A stretch of DNA of 64,000 nucleotides from Atrina japonica (Eukaryota; Mollusca; Bivalvia; Pterioida; Pinnidae). Each line of letters begins with the position of its first letter. The stretch's first letter is position 1. Positions 12,305 to 24,891 of the stretch are shown one piece after another. A model generated the notes under the pieces. It made no database searches. It saw nothing but the letters and a program-made list of their open reading frames with translations, and had not been told where the DNA came from. The stretch is taken from positions 911,501 through 975,500 of the forward strand of contig BROG01000026.1 in assembly GCA_030159075.1 (NCBI GenBank), written 5' to 3'. Position numbers and translations under genes: made by a program.

Positions 12305-12930
12305 TATACAACAATCCCAACAATCAATATTTACCCAGTAATACCGAACAACAATCAGTATTGACCTGGCAATACCGAACAACAATCAGTATTGACCCGG
12401 CAATACCGAACAACAGTCAGTATTGACTCGGCAATACCGAGCAACAATCAATATTTACCCGGTAATACCGAACAACAATCAGTATTGACCCGGCAATACC
12501 GAACAACAATCAGTATTGACCCGGCAATACCGAACAACAATCAGTATTGACCCGGCAATACCGAACAACAATCAGTATTGACCTGGCAATACCGAACAAC
12601 AATCTATATTTACCCAGTAATACCGAACAACAATCACTATATACCCAGCAATGCTGGACACCGATAAATACTGATACAAAATACCGAACAACAATCATTA
12701 TTTACCCAGCATTACTGGACACAATCAGTATATACCAAGCAATAATGGACACCAATAAGTATTTACCCAGCAATACTAGATAACAATCAGTATTCGGACA
12801 GTAATCGGTATCTACCCAGAGATAACTGGACAGCAATCAGTATCTACCCAGCGATACCAGACAGCAACCAGTATCTACCTAGCGATACCGGACAGCAGTT
12901 AGTATCTACCCCGTAATACTGGACAGGAAT
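12305..12930. repeat. 31-bp minisatellite, ~20 copies
   Basis: The unit contains AATACCGAACAACAATCAGT and ATTGACCCGGC. Spacing is 31 bp (for example AATACCGAAC at 12371 and 12402). The left half is homogeneous; copies to the right decay progressively (AATACTGGACACAATCAG and similar). Confidence 0.92.
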
Positions 12931-13214
12931 TAGCTCCGCCTCGCCTCACATGGACTTTCTCAACTCAACATATTCGCGTGAACGGTCAGCAACAAACCTA
13001 ATAACTAATAACATTGACACAGAAATACTGGACATAAATCAATATTTTCTCAGATACCTAATTTACCACCATGGGATATTATCGTTCACTACAAACGAAT
13101 CGCAAGTTGTTCTTGTCTAGTAAATTACCATTGATGATTTAATTGATATCAAACATAAATTTTGGTGATTTTCCCCTGTGGTAGATATCTACTGTAATGG
13201 GGAATATCGGGCTG

Positions 13215-13570
13215 TCAGGTCAGGTACATGTAGCTTAAAAGGCAGAGCAGCCTCGCGAATTACGAGTTCGGATCCCAATCTGGTCTCTGTTACAAATGGC
13301 TCATAACTGTTTAATAAATGTGGTGTTGTAAGATTTCATTAGGGTGTGAATGCTAATCCTTGTCCCGGCTAGGTATCTTTCAGCAAACGCAAGCGGTTAA
13401 CGGTTTGTTCCACTGGAATCCAAATTTCGGAGACACTTGAATTACATAGGTGCATATTAATCCCATTTGTGATTCTGTCGTGTTGCCATCGCCAGTAGCA
13501 AGGCAGATTCCCTAAAGGGGTTCGGTGCATATCACCGAGTTCTTTGTGATGTTAGGCCTAATTATATACA
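13215..13570 (+). mobile_element. Possible tRNA-derived SINE of a third family
   Basis: TAGCTTAAAAGGCAGAGCAG resembles a tRNA box A region. GAGTTCGGATCCC, about 45 bp later, resembles box B (GGTTCGAATCC). The remaining ~280 bp is a candidate body. Only one copy is seen in the window, so this rests on the promoter-like boxes alone. Confidence 0.4.
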
Positions 13571-13929
13571 GAGACGTACAGAAACTATCCATACACTATT
13601 ATTTTTTACTACATATTTCATATGAAACCACATTTCTCACCCAAATTATTGTGAAGCCATTTCTTATCGCATTTCAATCGAATTTTCGTCATTGAAAAAA
13701 ATAATTGAATACAGTTTTATTATTTATTTAGATTTTTAATTTTCTGAATCTGATATTAAAAGATTTATTAATTTAAACAGAAAGATTTTTTCATGAAAAC
13801 TCCCTATACATGTAAGCAGCGATAAAAGCCCTGTTAGGCATTATATATTGCTGGTGTTAGTAAAATTGTGATGTTTAATTTTAACTTTGTTGAAATTGTC
13901 AAATCTTTGAAATGACACTACATTAGAAA

Positions 13930-13931
<2 letters not shown>

Positions 13932-14005
<74 letters not shown>
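13932..14005. repeat. (AC)n microsatellite
   Basis: An uninterrupted AC run of about 74 bp. Confidence 0.98.
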
Positions 14006-14006
<1 letters not shown>

Positions 14007-14699
14007 TAGATGTAAAGTTGTGCTGAATAGGTAGACCCTAGCTTAGGAAAAAAGTACTTGTACAGCTACTAGGAACAAACTCATTTTTTGAAATAAAAAT
14101 TATTGAAAAGTAACATTGTAAAGCAAATTTACAATATCTTAAAATTCATAAAGGACGCCGAACTGACCTTTAATAACACATATTTCAACAAGTCTTCTAG
14201 ATCTACATTTTTCAGGGAATTGCCACTATATTTTCGTCATTTTAAAAAGCAAAAATATACGAATAAAAGTGTGATTTGGAAAATTCAATCTTGAAGTTGA
14301 GTTAATGTTGCTGAAATGCACATACATGTGTAATTTTGCGTCAATATAATGTGTTATTAACCCCATACTGCAAAATGTGCTTTGACTTGTTCCCAGTAAA
14401 CAACTTAGCATAACATAACTGCGTTGATAATCCATCAACTCGTAAAAAAATTAATTTAATAATCAAAACACCCCTAACGTCTATCTTATCTTCAATACGA
14501 AACACAAGTATCTTTATTTTTATACATGCCATATTGAACATATTTAAAATATATATATATATATATTACGTTAAAAATTAAATCACAACCTTTGTTTATT
14601 TCCCAAACGGGATTGGGATGATTTGTATTCAAATGAATAAACATATTATTGAATCCGACTAAGCGACGGAATATCATGTAATCTGAATAATCTACAATG
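14006..14699. other. Intergenic sequence upstream of CSTF1
   Basis: AT-rich, with a short (TA) run at about 14551-14566. No gene seen. Confidence 0.4.
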
Positions 14700-14854
14700 C
14701 ATCCTGCAGGTTCTTGTTTTCCGATTTATATCGAAGTTTCGGAGATTTTAAATCGGACTCGTAATACCTTTATAGCGATCACCACAAATTCTGTCAACTT
14801 CCGCCTCATGTAGAACGCCGAACACAAGAGATGCTTGTTGAACAGATTGGCAAA
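14700..14854 (+). promoter_or_regulatory. CSTF1: Probable CSTF1 promoter / 5' UTR
   Basis: This is the segment just upstream of the chosen start codon, and it has more CpG than the introns that follow. I see no convincing TATA box or initiator, as is common for housekeeping genes. A second in-frame ATG at 14831, with G at -3, would add eight residues (MLVEQIGK). The transcription start site cannot be placed from sequence alone. Confidence 0.4.
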
Positions 14855-14910
14855 ATGAGTGGAGAAACAGAAGTTAGAACGCGAGAATTAATGTATAGAC
14901 TTGTAATAAG
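14855..14910 (+). CDS. CSTF1: CSTF1 exon 1 (start codon)
   Basis: It encodes [18 protein letters not shown] plus two bases of a Ser codon, ending at the donor GTGATT (14911). [12 protein letters not shown] resembles the conserved start of CstF-50, where the N-terminal helices begin. The split AG|T codon matches the single T that opens exon 2, which supports a join across a 9.6-kb intron. It is too short to show up as an open reading frame. Confidence 0.85.
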
Positions 14911-17900
14911 GTGATTTAATATGAATTAAGGCAAAGCCTTGAAAGCGAGCGCAGCTTGGTCATTGTTTGGACAATTTTTAAAAGTAAAACTTCTTAGTGA
15001 AATACCCATGTATCGATACATCTGACAAATGTTAATAATGATATGCTGCTCCATCGATACCACATTCAATCCAGTAAGCATCCATGTCCCTATTTATAAG
15101 CTTATAAGCACCCCTCCCCTTTTTACACATGATAACGTACCTTTCCTAGCCAATTGACAAGGCAATGTGGACCACAAAAACGTAAATAACAGTTATCTCT
15201 AGCCCCATACAACAAGAATATCAATTGGTGTCCACTGTATAAACTACAACAATTTTACCACTGACCATATATGTAATGAGTGGCATTGTGCTACAGATCC
15301 TGCATTTTCTGTTTTTTTCTTATAAAGTTTCTATGTGGCCTGTGATAGAGAAATAAATGTTCATAGATAAACCGAAATTCTGCACCTTATTTGACACTTC
15401 TTTCCTCATGATTCTTGCATTTAGACAATGAGACAACAGGCTGATGGCAAGTGCAAATTACTGGTTTATATATAGGTGTTGCAAATTTTTGTCAAATTCT
15501 GGTGGTTGATTTGATTGGCCAATGGGATAACTTTCAAGAAATCCTGCTAGCGCTGTTACAGTGAAAACTGTCCTTGGTCTTACTCATGCATTCAAACCAG
15601 CAATATAGAGAGCCTAGGCTTTATTTATCAGTGGTCAAACGTATTTGTCTGTGATCGCTCAAAATATGCACCAAACAGGAACAAAAATTAGGCAGAAAAT
15701 TGTTTTCAGGATTATTTTTTTTCTAGAACTTCTGTTTATGCTTTTCTCCTGCATAAGTTATATTAAAACAATTTTGTTGATCGGTTCATGGTGAACATTG
15801 ACAATCTGATGACAAGTGTAGTGTCAATTTAAAAAGCCATTGGAGAAAAAAACAACTCAAGCAAGGACATAAACACACACACTAAACGTCTCTCTCCGTA
15901 CCTCTCATGGACGAGTGGCAATTAATTAGTCATCAAGCCAAAGCAAGCAAGGTTTATCAGACTTATATGTTCTTGGTTTTTGTTTTTTTGTTGTTTTTTT
16001 TGTTGTTTTTTTTTTTCAACCAATAACATGTTTAAACCTAAAATTTCATTGTTCTGTAAATTTGCTGTTATAAGGTTGGGTGTACTAAAGTCAACTAAAA
16101 TGTTTATCAGTTCCTCTTCAGATGTAATGATTATTTTTTCTTTAAATATATATCATTTGGAATCAAAATATAACAATGTAGATCTACAGTTAAATTGGTC
16201 ACATAGAAATTCAATATATAGAAGTAAGTAAGTCGTGTACCGGAATAAGATTAGTAGTCAAATATTATGATACGTCAAAGAAGTCAACAGGCTTAGTTCG
16301 ATGTTTAAACAGTGATTCCAGTGAATTCATGAACGCCAAAATAAATGCTACTGGAAGTAAAATAAAAATATCACAGCAAAATGATATGTATGTAGAGTAG
16401 CTATATTTTATCTTTTCCTTTTATTTATTTATTTTTTTTTTTTTTTGAGGGGAGAGGGGAGCTTTAAATTAAATTTTCATTTCAGATAATTATTCACTTG
16501 TTCATTTAACTTCATCTAATAACTTCTGTATGGCTATGGAAATGTTAAAAGCCTATATAGAAAGTTTGTATCAGCTAATTTATTTTCTACTGTAAATGTT
16601 TACACAATTTTCAAAAATGTTTCTGCAGGATGACCGAGTTTCTTCCCCTTAGAAAGTAGCTAATCTGTCATGTTTGTCGAACTGTTAACTTTTACGTCAG
16701 TAAATTGATACAGTCTTTCATTTGAAGCATTCACAGTTACTATGTTAATGTTAATTCCATCATATTTTTTGTTTGTGAAATTGATTCCAAAATAATTCTA
16801 CGTTAATAACCGATAGTAAAATTTAAAATCATACATGGTATGATACGAGAGAGTATTTCGATCTCTGTGAGAGAAACCCAGAAATGACCTCATGGGACTT
16901 GCAATAGTAGGACTCTCGTAAACAAGATAATTGCAACATGAGTACATCTCAGTATTCTCAAAAATAAACTGTCAGTTCATTTTTTTAAAACTTTTTTTTA
17001 AATTAACAAGTTAAGAAATATCCGATGTCTGGCGCGAGTCCTACCATCCAGCGTAACTGAGCATGTCGGGTTAGGAAAGCCATTAACGCCCTTGGTCAGG
17101 ACTCTTCATTTCTGGTAGGTTAAAAATGGCGTCTGCTTGGAGACGCTGTTAACAAGTTTTTAAAAATCCGGTGTGCGATTAATAAGGACTTATTTGACTT
17201 CGTATTAATTTAAAAAAAAATTTCATGGTGTGATATATGATCACAAATTTTGTTTTTGACCTTCTCGATAAAAATGCAATATTCAATGCGAACTTGACCC
17301 GGGACTGTTAGACAAAAGTTTTTTTGCTCATAGTATGTGTAAATTTGACCTATTTGTACTTACACATACACATTACTATCAAAGCTTGCTTTGCAAGCGG
17401 TGCTTTGCGCCGCTCGAGCTGCGTTCACTATTATTCAATTTAATTTATTGCTGCAACTGCAAGCACTTTTGTCTTGTATTATGTATTATTTTGCCGGCTG
17501 TTGCTTTGTATTCGAACTATCTCGAGTCATAAAGTCGGCCTTTGGCGATACCATCGTTCTTCCTTAGCGAAGTACATGTTGCATACAGTGATCCAGATAA
17601 TTTTCTGAGCACTTGGGTATAATACTCATCATTTCAAAATCCAGTGCAGGTGTGGAATTGGAAATATTATTTTCATGCTCTTGTCCACGGGCAAGTAAAT
17701 ACAAAAAAGTGGTTGCCCAAAATAGATTTTTACTTGTCCAATAATTACTGACAATTTTTTTATTTACAAAAATACTTTTAAGAGCACCCTGAGTGAAAAA
17801 TGAAAATTTCTGTTTTTATAGTACTCATCATTTAAGTACAACATCAAAAACACGATCAAAATTGGTGTATGTGTTTTTCGAGGTAGTAGCGAGAAACTTC

Positions 17901-19979
17901 AAAATTCACCTTTACAAATGGCTGAAGTAGCCAGAAAGGGGCGGAGCTTTGTGTGACACCACAACGCGGACTCTGGTTGCAAAGTACATGCTCTACTATA
18001 GGTTTTGCATCAGTGGTGCTTCAGGCATGGATGCCAATTATTACACTTTCTAGTTTATTGAGTGAATATATCTTTGTGTACAATAATGTAGAAATAACTG
18101 TTTTTAAAGGTTGCTGTTGTGATTTTTGTTTTGGAATTTTTAATCGATTAATAAAACAAGATTAAGTTGTAACATTTTCCTTGTTAGGCAGGGATATTCT
18201 ACGTAAAGAAATCTAGCTTTTTTCATTATTTATGAAACTATGCTTACCTCTGTGTAAAATTGCATAATTGTCATCCATGGAGAACAGATATAAACTTTGT
18301 GGAATTAAATTGTAAAAACAAAACTTTGAATTTTTTTATATAAACTGATATGGTAGTAGTAGGCGTAAATTGTATGTCATTTTGAAATGACAACTGTCGT
18401 AAATATGGCATTGTGCTATTGGCATATATATGATAAAAATCAGTTCAACTGCTATGACTTAGCTGGAGATTTTTAATTTTTTAGCTGGAGATATGGTCTC
18501 AAAACTGGAGATTTTTAATCAACATTTTTATCGACATTTTCGTTTTGTTTTGTTTTTGCATGTTATAACCTCCTTGTTTTGTTCAATTATTTAGCCAATT
18601 GAATGCCTTTTTAAACTAATAGCATGAATTTTGTAACTTCATATATGTACCAGTTCAAATAAAGATAAGAACTTTGTTTATAATCTTAAAAAATTTAAGT
18701 TTCCTTAATTTAAATACCAGTCCGGTCCAGTCCGTTTCCGTTTCTTACACTACTTCCGGAAGTACTTCTACCATTACATGTGCTTTGTGACAGTTTAGAC
18801 CTTGAAATGCTTTGCATGCTTGATTTGATTATAAATAAAATGATATATTTTTTGTCATTTTTTGTTGAAGTACATTACAAATATCCTTTGAGACTAAGAA
18901 GTTGTAAAAACTATTCTTAATGGCTGGAATCATGCTTCTTTCTGGTCATGGATGATCCAAGCATGTGTCACATGACCTACACACACTCACTTAGTCTTAT
19001 CACCAATTAACTGCCAATCAGTAGATGGGATGGTGTTATATAATCATTAACACCCTCAATAATTTACATTTCCACAGGCTATTTACCTGTAAAAGTGTCA
19101 ACAGATTAATAACGGGACTTTTGCTGATTAGCAATTATGAGGAGTTTACATGTTGGTCACATTCTTTTTTTTCTGTACTTGAAATTTCTGATGACGGAAG
19201 ATTTTGAAACATGACGGAAAGGACCCTAAAAATCAGGAGATTTTTCCTCTCGCTGTAAGAATCACATGTATGTTTATTCGCAGAGCAAATAAAGTACACA
19301 CATATTAGAAATTGAGAGCAACATCAACTGTAATGAAAATGGAAATTTAACGAAAATACAGTTTTATAATAAACAATGAGATTTTTTGCCCAGGGTCGTA
19401 TTTTTATTCACCGTTGGTTTAGTTTAAGATTACGTCTCAATTATAAAAAGAACTTTGTCACTCTTAAAATACCGTACGGAAACATATAAAGTAAATTTAA
19501 CATATAAGTCATCTTACTATATGAAGACAAGTTAAAATGTAATATTTATATATGTAAATTGTAATCTACAAAGTAATCAATTTTCTAAAAAAAAATCACA
19601 TTTTCCGGTTATGTGTGATATACAAAGGTGAGTTTTGCCGATTGTCTAAAAGACTAACACTACACCCAATCATCTCTGAAATTAAAAATTTTAATTGGGT
19701 CCCAAATGGAAGCTGCATTATACTTTTAGGCTCTGATTATTTGCATACAAAGCAACACATGGGGATGTATTCTTTGTATTCTATTTTGCATTCCGTCTGA
19801 GACACATTTTTATGACTCTCATGATATTTATAGTATTTTATTAGTTAAAACAAAATAAAAATAGTAATCCATACGATTAATTTATCAGTCAAATATAACA
19901 ATTTTCGTCTCCTGTTTCTATTATGATCATTAAAATTTTAATCTATCATCAATCAATATTTATTTATTTGTTTGTTTGT

Positions 19980-20074
<95 letters not shown>

Positions 20075-22916
20075 CCTTTTTATTAATTTGTCACTTTACA
20101 TGAATTATAAAATATCGCTGATTGTTTGAAATTCATTCAGACATCAAAAATCGCATGTAGCCTTATACACAGTCAGAAGGGATTAATTTATCTCTGACTG
20201 CAAACCCACCCACTGAAAATCCTGGCACAGTTACATGACATGGCAATATACTGGAAGGTGTGAAGTAAGCAGGTGTTTTAAGGATTAAAAATAGCATACA
20301 TCACAGGCAGCCATTCCTTTATCTTTATAAAACACAAGAATGCATGAAAGAAAAACTTAAGGAATAAAAACTCAAAATAAAGCGTGATACTCTAAATCAA
20401 GCACAACTAAACCATCCATCCATAAATGTGACACACTGAAACAGCCAAAATCATGTTTGTTATATGACTGCATTTAAATAAAATGATTTCATATACATTT
20501 ATTTTAAAAGTGTAAAAATAATGATTTATTTGGTAAATTTTGTGATTTTACCAACAATGAATATGACTGGCTTTCCTTTCCACTTTTAATTTCTGCCATG
20601 ACGATAGTAATCCCAAGCCCATTCCGTGACGTCACAGTGTAACTTACAAGTTTGCCGGAAGTGGAATGAATTCTTAATTAGTTTTCAGAAAGCAGGTAAA
20701 ATCACTCACTTTCACAGTCAATATCTCAAGAACGCGCCTACCAATTTTGATCAGGTTTTCGATGTTGTTCTCAGAATGATGAGTTTTATAAATACAGAAA
20801 ATTTCATTTTTCGCTCAGGGTGCTCTTTAATAGGACTGTACTTTGAACTCCAGATTTATGCTTTGTTTTTGTTTATAATGCACTTGTCTACAGACAACCA
20901 AACTAAAAATAACTCACTTGTCCGGACGGTCAACGTAATTTGGTCGTCCAAGTTGGGCATAGGATTTCCTCACCCCTGCAGTGGCCATTTTTACCCACAA
21001 AATTTCTGTCAAGTGGGTATTTTCCAATTCTTTTGCCATATTACAATTGCCTTGGTTTGTACTATACAGGTTTGGTTGCTAAATCACCATTAATTAATCT
21101 GTATTTAATCAGTCCACAATTTAAAAATCTAGGTTTGGGTCAGTTTAACTGCATTATCACTACAGAGCTTTAACACACATTATGACCAAGATCCATTCAG
21201 AACAAATGGACTCAGTAATGACAGTATTTTATGTCTCAGCTGATTTCAGATCCAATGTGTTTAATTTTATGCTTCAGTTTAAATTTGCATTGGGTATCAT
21301 ATGCATGGATTTTGATATGTTTGCATATCCATTTATCTGTTATGCATAAAATATGCACATGTGCAAAATGTTTTGTGATTTAGTTAGCCCAGTTTTCAAA
21401 CAAAGAAGTGCATTCAGCATTGTGAATAGGAACTTACTTCACGAAGTGAAAGGCATGTATTTTGAGATTAATATTTTACAAATAATCTACTACCATGTCC
21501 ACCTTACAATCATCTTTATCTTCCCATCATTCCTTAGTTTTTGACAGGAGTGGTGTTTTGTATGAATTTTAAGTTCTTTAATTTTTATTTCAAAATTATT
21601 TACTCATTGACAACCTACTTAACATGGAAAACTTACCCCAAGTCAGACTAGGTAATACTAAATGAATAACTCTAAAGAACTCTGAAGAATTTTCAATGTT
21701 TGGGAGGTTTAGTGGGTGATTTTAACTTGAATTTACTTAGAATCAATGAATTAAATACAAACAACTTACATTATGTACTTTTATAGACAAAACACTCAAA
21801 TTTTATAGAACTAAGATAGACTGAAATAATTATAGAACTATGATAGACTGAAATAATTATAGACTATGATAGACTGAAATAATTATAGACTATGATAGAC
21901 TGAAATAATTATAGAACTATGATAGACTGAAATAATTATAGAACTATGATAGACTGAAATAATTATAGAACTATGATAATTATAGACTATGATAGACTGA
22001 AATAATTATAGACTATGATAGACTGAAATAATTATAGAAATGATATTATAATTATAGAACTATGAAATAATAGACTGATAGAAATAAATTGAAATAATTA
22101 TAGAACTATGATAGACTGAAATAATATAAGTCAGGCCATATATAGACATACTTTCCCGTCGCCTTTTCTTTGTTTTCATCAAACTCTTGTTCCATATTAC
22201 TCTAAAACTCTCTATCTAATTATTAATATTTGTTAAACTTTTTATCTAGTTATTAATATTTGTTCAATTAACTATTTTTTTCAATTCATTTATCATTTTA
22301 TACCAACCGTTTTTATTTCTGTTGCTAGATATACGACTGAGTCGTCATTTCAAGATGTCGTCTGCTACTGCGATTCTAGTGGATCATAAATATAAAAAAC
22401 CCTCTATAATTCAATCGTTATACAATTTAATACCGTAAAATTTGTAATAATTGGATTGCTAAAATCTGGAATAGTGAAAATAAAGTTAGCATTCTATATG
22501 GGTCTTTAGAATTCTTTAGAGCTCTTCATTTAGGGTCGCCGAGTGAGACTATTAGAATAAAATGAACTAAGGCAGTGACTTGTAAATGATCTTCCATAAA
22601 AAACATTCATCTGGAGTCTATCTAATCTCACAAGGGCAACACCTTTCCTGCAATTGGTGTGTGGCAAGGACTTTGAGTAGTCATGTCACACATTAAATCA
22701 CCACTTATTAGCCCATAATACAGTGGAACCTGTCTTGTAAAACCACTCACAAAAGACCACCTGCCTTATGAAACCTCATTAAAGAAACTACAGGGTTACT
22801 TATTTACATTATACAACTATAAGACCTGTTAGTCTATTGAGAGACCACCTGTGTTGTGAGACCACATTTCAGTGGTAGATGTGCTGGTCTTTCAAGACAG
22901 GTTCCATTGTATATTT

Positions 22917-23010
<94 letters not shown>

Positions 23011-24850
23011 ATATATATTTTGGAGCTGTCATTGATTAGAAATTCTATATCGATATATCGATAAGTAAAAAGCATCGATATAGCGATAAATCGATTTATT
23101 TGGTACTTCTATAAAAAACATTCAGAATAAATACATTCTTTATAATATTTAGGTGTGTTTTGTATTTGACTATCTGAAGATAAAAAAAATCAATCATTAA
23201 TAAATACATTCTTTATAATATTTAGGTGTGAAGTTATTGTGTAAATTTGACTATAAGAAAAGAAGGTGAAAAAAAATGTATCAATCATTACAAGGAAAAC
23301 ATTGTTTCGATTTGAACTAAAGTGATAGCCCTAAACAATTAGAATGAAATGTAACATTGTATTTTTAAGAACATGATATAAGTAAAATGAATGGAAAATT
23401 TTGTGTTATATATAATGCACTTCATAACAGAAAAGATATCCTGTGAAAAAGTGCGGCGTTTGATGAAATGTATCGATACTTTTCTTCATTTTGAAGAAAT
23501 GTATTCGATTTATCGAACACTGAATAAATTTTTTATATAAATACATTGATATCGATGTCTATCAATGATAGTAGGCTAAATATATATTCAGATATAAGTA
23601 TACAATATGTTATACTATATTCTACAATATTTATATATATACTATTTATCATACAACATTGTATATTCTTTTCATCATATGTTATATATATATATATATA
23701 AGAATATACAAGTATAACATTTATATATATGATATACCAGAGTTTAAAATGGAAAATTCAGGTGATCTCATGTGTATATATAGTATATAGAATTCTTAGT
23801 ACTATGCAAATTATGGAATGTTTGTTTTCGTAGTTCGCATGAATTTTGTCATGAACAATCCCTGTACCTAGTTTTCAAACATAAAAAACATGTAAATACT
23901 TATTGTATCTTATATTCACAGAATTTTTAACACCCTAACTATAATGAATATAAACACCACATTTTCCCCTGTGCAGTAACTCTTTCCATGAATATAAACA
24001 TCCGTTAAACAGTTATGATTTACTCAAAAAATAGGGTGTGACGCAGCCAGACACAACCCTATACAACACTTGTACATCTAAACTACTGTTGTGCTAAGGA
24101 GTAAGGAACTCAGTGGCCCAGATGTTAAAGCATCATGCTTTAAACCTGGAAGTCTCTTGCAAATAGTAATGATTAGGTTAAAGCCCTGCTGGAACCTAAG
24201 CTGATTGAGAAAGTTTGACAGTTAACTTGCCGAAGGCCAGCGATCTCTTCTCTGGGTATACATGTAATGTTCTCAGTTTTTTTTCCACCACTGTTAAAAG
24301 CTGGCTGTCACCATATCATATGACTGAAAAATAACAATGTTGAGTGTTGCATAGAACAGCATTCCAACAAACCAAAAACTATCATCCCTAACTGCCCTGA
24401 CTTCACCTTTCAAGACTTTTCATAAATCATTAATTTATTTCATATATACATGTATATATATATATATATTTTATATTTCAGTCAGTTATTTTATGATGGA
24501 CATCAACAATTGGCAGTCACCTTATCAAACCTAGTTAAGGCACATCCAGCTTGTCCCCCTTCTGACAGATTATTCAAAGTTGTCAAGTTTGGATTGGATG
24601 TAGAGGAAGGCAAGTTAGACTTTCGCATTCTCTTTATTTTAATCACTGAAATCATTATACAACTTACCCGTGGCTAAGTGATTTTTTGTAAACATTCATT
24701 CTCGGTAGCTGGCCATGATTTTACAATTCCCTGTACTCCCCACCTGCTGGGGATATGGTGTTTTCACTGAACCAATTACGTTACATTCACACAGGCACAA
24801 GCTCGCAGGCAAAAAAAGGAAGAAACACTTCAAATCAGATTGAGATTGAG

Positions 24851-24891
<41 letters not shown>

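Larger units (their letters stand above)
14911..24481 (+). other. CSTF1: CSTF1 intron 1 (9.6 kb)
   Basis: It runs from donor GTGATT to acceptor TTTCAG. It contains the repeats listed separately (TTTA tetranucleotide, 27-bp array, MITE, TA run, SINE) and an inverted pair of diverged ~200-bp repeats (17780-17965 and 20615-20828). I see no additional CSTF1 exon and none is needed for the frame. Confidence 0.8.

Noticed and set aside
22869..23075. Ile/Tyr-rich ORFs on both strands over the TA tract (also at 10006-10278 and 38630-38815)
   Set aside because: Translation of (TA)n gives Tyr-Ile repeats in any direction; this is low-complexity sequence, not a protein.
24614..24619. GT at 24614 as the donor of CSTF1 exon 2
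   Set aside because: It would shift exon 3 out of the conserved frame by one base; the GC donor at 24610 keeps it.
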